NCBI GenBank assembly: GCA_002415335.1 | Contig: DHXL01000324.1 | Coordinates: 11,939 to 19,151, forward strand | Length of the DNA stretch: 7,213 nucleotides | DNA from: Oxalobacteraceae bacterium UBA5157 | Lineage (GTDB): Bacteria > Pseudomonadota > Gammaproteobacteria > Burkholderiales > Burkholderiaceae_D | Direction: 5' to 3' | In this document: one piece after another, positions 5,120 to 7,213 of the stretch | Layout: each line of letters starts with the position of its first letter | Numbering within the stretch: the stretch's first letter is position 1 | Made by a program: the position numbers and the translations under genes | The notes under the pieces: generated by a model | What the model was told of the DNA's origin: nothing | Database searches by the model: none | Seen by the model: only the letters and a program-made list of their open reading frames with translations

Positions 5120-5148
5120 CTGCCACGCATCACTGCGCCTTGTACAAT
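5120..5148 (+). promoter_or_regulatory. Sigma70-like promoter of moaA
   Basis: CTGCCA (5120-5125, 4/6 to TTGACA) and TACAAT (5143-5148, 5/6 to TATAAT) are separated by exactly 17 bp. Transcription would start near 5155, leaving a leader of about 25 nt with the ribosome site GGAG (5170-5173). This fits moaA having its own promoter after the curli terminator. Confidence 0.55.
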
Positions 5149-5180
5149 CGATTCATCCCTAACTGTGGTGGAGCCTCCCG

Positions 5181-6155
5181 ATGTTAACCGACCGCTTCGG
5201 CCGATCCATCGAATATCTGCGTCTGTCGGTGACCGATCGTTGCGATTTGCGCTGCACGTATTGTCTGCCGAAGGGATTCAAGGGCTTTGAAGAGCCGCAG
5301 CACTGGCTGACGTTTGACGAAATCGAACGCTTGCTGGCGGCGTTCGCCCGTCTCGGCACGTCGCGCATCCGCTTGACCGGCGGCGAGCCTTTATTGCGCC
5401 GCGGCTTGCCCGAGCTGGCGCGCCGCATCGGCGCGTTGCCCGGGATTCGCGACCTGTCGCTCTCCACCAATGCCACCCGTCTCGACCGCTACGCGCCGGC
5501 ATTGAAAGCCGCCGGCATATCGCGCATCAATGTCAGCCTCGATTCGCTCGATCGCGAGTGCATGGAGAAGATCACCGGCCATGACAGCCTGCCAAAAATC
5601 ATGGCCGGAATCATGGCAGGAAAAGCCGCCGGCTTTCTGCCGATCAAGATCAACATGGTCGCGATGCGCGGCGTCAACGACGATGAAATCGACGACATGG
5701 CGGCGTTCTGCATCGAGCAGGGATTCATTTTGCGACTGATCGAGGCGATGCCGATGGGGGCGACCGGACGCGATGCGGCGTTCCTCGACCTCGGACCGAT
5801 CCAGTCGCGTTTGAAGGAAAAATTCAATCTGCGGCCACATGCATCCGAACTTGGTGGCGGCCCCGCGCGTTACCTGACCACCGCCGACGGCAGCGCCAAT
5901 ATCGGCTTTATTACGCCGATGTCGCAGCATTTTTGTGCCACCTGCAACCGGGTGCGGCTGGCCGTCGACGGCACGCTGTACTTGTGCCTCGGGCAGGAAG
6001 AGAAATTCGAATTCCGGCCGCTGCTGCGCGATGGCGCCAGCGATGCCGAACTGGAAGCGGCAATACGCAGCGCGATCGAGTTGAAGCCGCAACAGCACGA
6101 CTTCCGCGAGCAGCCGGGGAAAATCATCCGCTTCATGGCGCAAACGGGCGGCTGA
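5181..6155 (+). CDS. moaA: MoaA, GTP 3',8-cyclase of molybdenum cofactor synthesis
   Basis: This cytosolic radical-SAM enzyme, with MoaC, turns GTP into cyclic pyranopterin, the first step of molybdenum cofactor synthesis. The 324-aa length is usual for the family. The SAM cluster motif CDLRCTYC holds Cys21, Cys25 and Cys28 in the CX3CX2C spacing. GGEP (67-70) follows, with STNAT (95-99) and SLDSL (119-123). The second, substrate-binding 4Fe-4S cluster has Cys252, Cys255 and Cys269 in the CX2CX13C pattern within FCATCNRVRL and LYLC. The chain ends in the conserved Gly-Gly that reaches the active site. Everything needed for activity is present. It precedes narX, fitting a copy dedicated to respiratory nitrate reductase, which needs this cofactor. 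Confidence 0.97.
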   Translation: MLTDRFGRSIEYLRLSVTDRCDLRCTYCLPKGFKGFEEPQHWLTFDEIERLLAAFARLGTSRIRLTGGEPLLRRGLPELARRIGALPGIRDLSLSTNATRLDRYAPALKAAGISRINVSLDSLDRECMEKITGHDSLPKIMAGIMAGKAAGFLPIKINMVAMRGVNDDEIDDMAAFCIEQGFILRLIEAMPMGATGRDAAFLDLGPIQSRLKEKFNLRPHASELGGGPARYLTTADGSANIGFITPMSQHFCATCNRVRLAVDGTLYLCLGQEEKFEFRPLLRDGASDAELEAAIRSAIELKPQQHDFREQPGKIIRFMAQTGG

Positions 6156-6184
6156 CAGCGGATTACTTGCCTTTCACGCCGTTT

Positions 6185-6226
6185 TTGACCTGGATCAAGA
6201 CGGCGAACGCCGATTGCATGTCTGAT
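6185..6226 (+). promoter_or_regulatory. FNR/Anr-like box and -10 candidate upstream of narX
   Basis: TTGAC-CTGG-ATCAA (6185-6198) matches 9 of 10 defined bases of the FNR/Anr consensus. TCTGAT (6221-6226, 4/6 to TATAAT) begins 29.5 bp from the box centre, the spacing of a class II FNR-activated promoter. A short palindrome CGGCG-AA-CGCCG (6201-6212) lies between them. The start would fall near 6233, giving a leader of about 75 nt. Control of narX by low oxygen is common in denitrifying relatives; here it is inferred from sequence only. Confidence 0.45.
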
Positions 6227-6308
6227 GGCGTATTGAACGCACGCAGGTCCGACACCATGATCGCATGATGAAACAGACAACCCCGCTCAACAGGATAGGA
6301 CGCTAGCC

Positions 6309-7213
6309 ATGGCCATCACGTTACCGCCTTGGCATCGTCTGTCAAACAAGATAGTCGGTTTGCTGCTCGGATTCCTGATTCTGGCCCTGGGCGCGATCGG
6401 TATCACGCTGCTATTGTCCTGGCAATTGGAAGGAAGCGGCGCCGCCATCAACGAAGCCGGCAGCTTGCGCATGCACGGCTATCGCCTTGAAGCTTTCCTG
6501 TCGCGCTCCGCCGGAAGCCCGGGCCAGCAAGCGACGAAGTCCGCGATCGAACAGGAAATACTGGCGATCGACAAGACTTTCGTGCTGCTGCAACGCGGCG
6601 ATCCGCAGCGGCCGCTAATATTGCCGGCTACGCAGACGATCCAGACCACATTTCAGCAAGTGTCGGGCAACTGGCGGCTAAAATTGCGGCCATTGGCCAA
6701 GGCGCTTCAGCAGCAAGGGGGCAGCGCCGACGAGCAGACCTGGCAACGTTACCAGCATCAGGTCGATGACTTCGTGGCCGAAGTCAACCGGTTTGTCCAC
6801 TTGATCGAGATCGACAGTGAGCAGCGCACCTTCTGGCTGCGTTCTTCCCAGTTGGCCCTGGTGGCAATGGCGCTGATCGGCACGACGACCCTGATTTACC
6901 TGATGTTCATGCTGATCATCGAGCCGATTACGCTGCTCGAAAAAGGCATGCGCCGCATGGCCGAGAAGGATTTTGAAGTGCGGCTCGCGGTCGAAAGCGA
7001 CGACGAATTCGGCCAATTGACGCGCGGCTTTAACCAGATGGCGGACCGGCTCGAAGCGCTGTACGGGAATCTGGAAGAGCGGGTGCGCGAGAAGACCGGC
7101 GCGCTTGAAAATCAGAACCGCGAACTTGCCCTGCTGTACGATAGCGCGGCCTTTCTGCAGCGGCCGCAGCAAGTGGAGGCCACCTGCGCCGGATTCCTTC
7201 AGCGCATCATGGA
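6309..7213 (+). CDS. narX: NarX-type nitrate/nitrite sensor histidine kinase (5' part, cut by window end)
   Basis: Only the first 301 codons are in the window. They run open to its edge, so the gene is incomplete here by position and not by mutation. TM1 (about 15-38) is followed by the ligand-binding P box NEAGSLRMHGYRLEAF (48-63), which matches the nitrate-sensing P box of E. coli NarX (AGSLRMQSYRL) and is the main reason for the call. A periplasmic helical domain (about 40-180), TM2 (about 180-204), a HAMP domain (about 205-257, with EPI at 205-207 and DEFGQLTRGFNQMADRL) and a coiled coil leading to the NarX-type central region (LALLYDSAAFL) follow. The kinase core is outside. AGGATAGGA (6292-6300) supports this ATG. 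A narL partner would be expected downstream. A NarQ-like name is possible, but next to moaA narX is likelier. Confidence 0.88.
   Translation, partial: MAITLPPWHRLSNKIVGLLLGFLILALGAIGITLLLSWQLEGSGAAINEAGSLRMHGYRLEAFLSRSAGSPGQQATKSAIEQEILAIDKTFVLLQRGDPQRPLILPATQTIQTTFQQVSGNWRLKLRPLAKALQQQGGSADEQTWQRYQHQVDDFVAEVNRFVHLIEIDSEQRTFWLRSSQLALVAMALIGTTTLIYLMFMLIIEPITLLEKGMRRMAEKDFEVRLAVESDDEFGQLTRGFNQMADRLEALYGNLEERVREKTGALENQNRELALLYDSAAFLQRPQQVEATCAGFLQRIM

Noticed and set aside
5391..6143. A 250-codon - strand frame inside moaA.
   Set aside because: It lies fully inside a gene with all catalytic motifs on the + strand; it is a shadow of GC-rich codons.

Overview
The window is Gram-negative, proteobacterial chromosomal DNA. 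It carries a complete curli (functional amyloid) secretion and assembly locus, followed by moaA and the 5' two-thirds or so of a narX-type nitrate/nitrite sensor kinase gene. All genes are on the + strand. A moaA next to narX is what I would expect beside a respiratory nitrate reductase cluster in a betaproteobacterium. That placement rests on remembered gene order and general codon character, so it is only moderately sure.

Layout. 1-130: leader with an FNR/Anr-like box and two dyads. 131-1093: LuxR-type HTH regulator that is not a CsgD orthologue in its N-terminal part. 1094-1360: intergenic control region with a second copy of the FNR-like element, a perfect 16-bp palindrome and a hairpin near the start codon. 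1361-3204: csgE, csgF, csgG, tightly packed, with csgF and csgG overlapping by ATGA. 3248-3766 and 3820-4848: two curlin-repeat proteins, a regular CsgB-like one of 172 aa and an unusually large CsgA-like one of 342 aa. 4883-4910: a clear intrinsic terminator. 4911-5119: no gene, but a dense set of inverted repeats. 5120-5148: a sigma70-like promoter for moaA. 5181-6155: moaA. 6156-6308: intergenic, with a third FNR-like box placed correctly for a promoter of narX. 6309 to the window end: narX, cut off by the window edge.

How it works together. CsgG is the outer-membrane lipoprotein pore. CsgE is its periplasmic adaptor and CsgF couples the pore to nucleation at the surface. The two curlins are the secreted subunits. 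The upstream regulator probably controls this operon. A near-identical 25-bp element (21/25 identical), containing TTGAT-N4-CTCAA, lies in front of both the regulator and csgE, and a TTGAC-N4-ATCAA box lies in front of narX. I infer that curli production here may be tied to low oxygen or nitrate/nitric oxide respiration, the same signals that serve moaA (molybdenum cofactor for nitrate reductase) and narX. No csgC or csgH is seen. The points most worth a second look are the shared FNR-like element, the altered constriction residues in both CsgG and CsgF, the oversized curlin, and the structured intergenic stretch before moaA.
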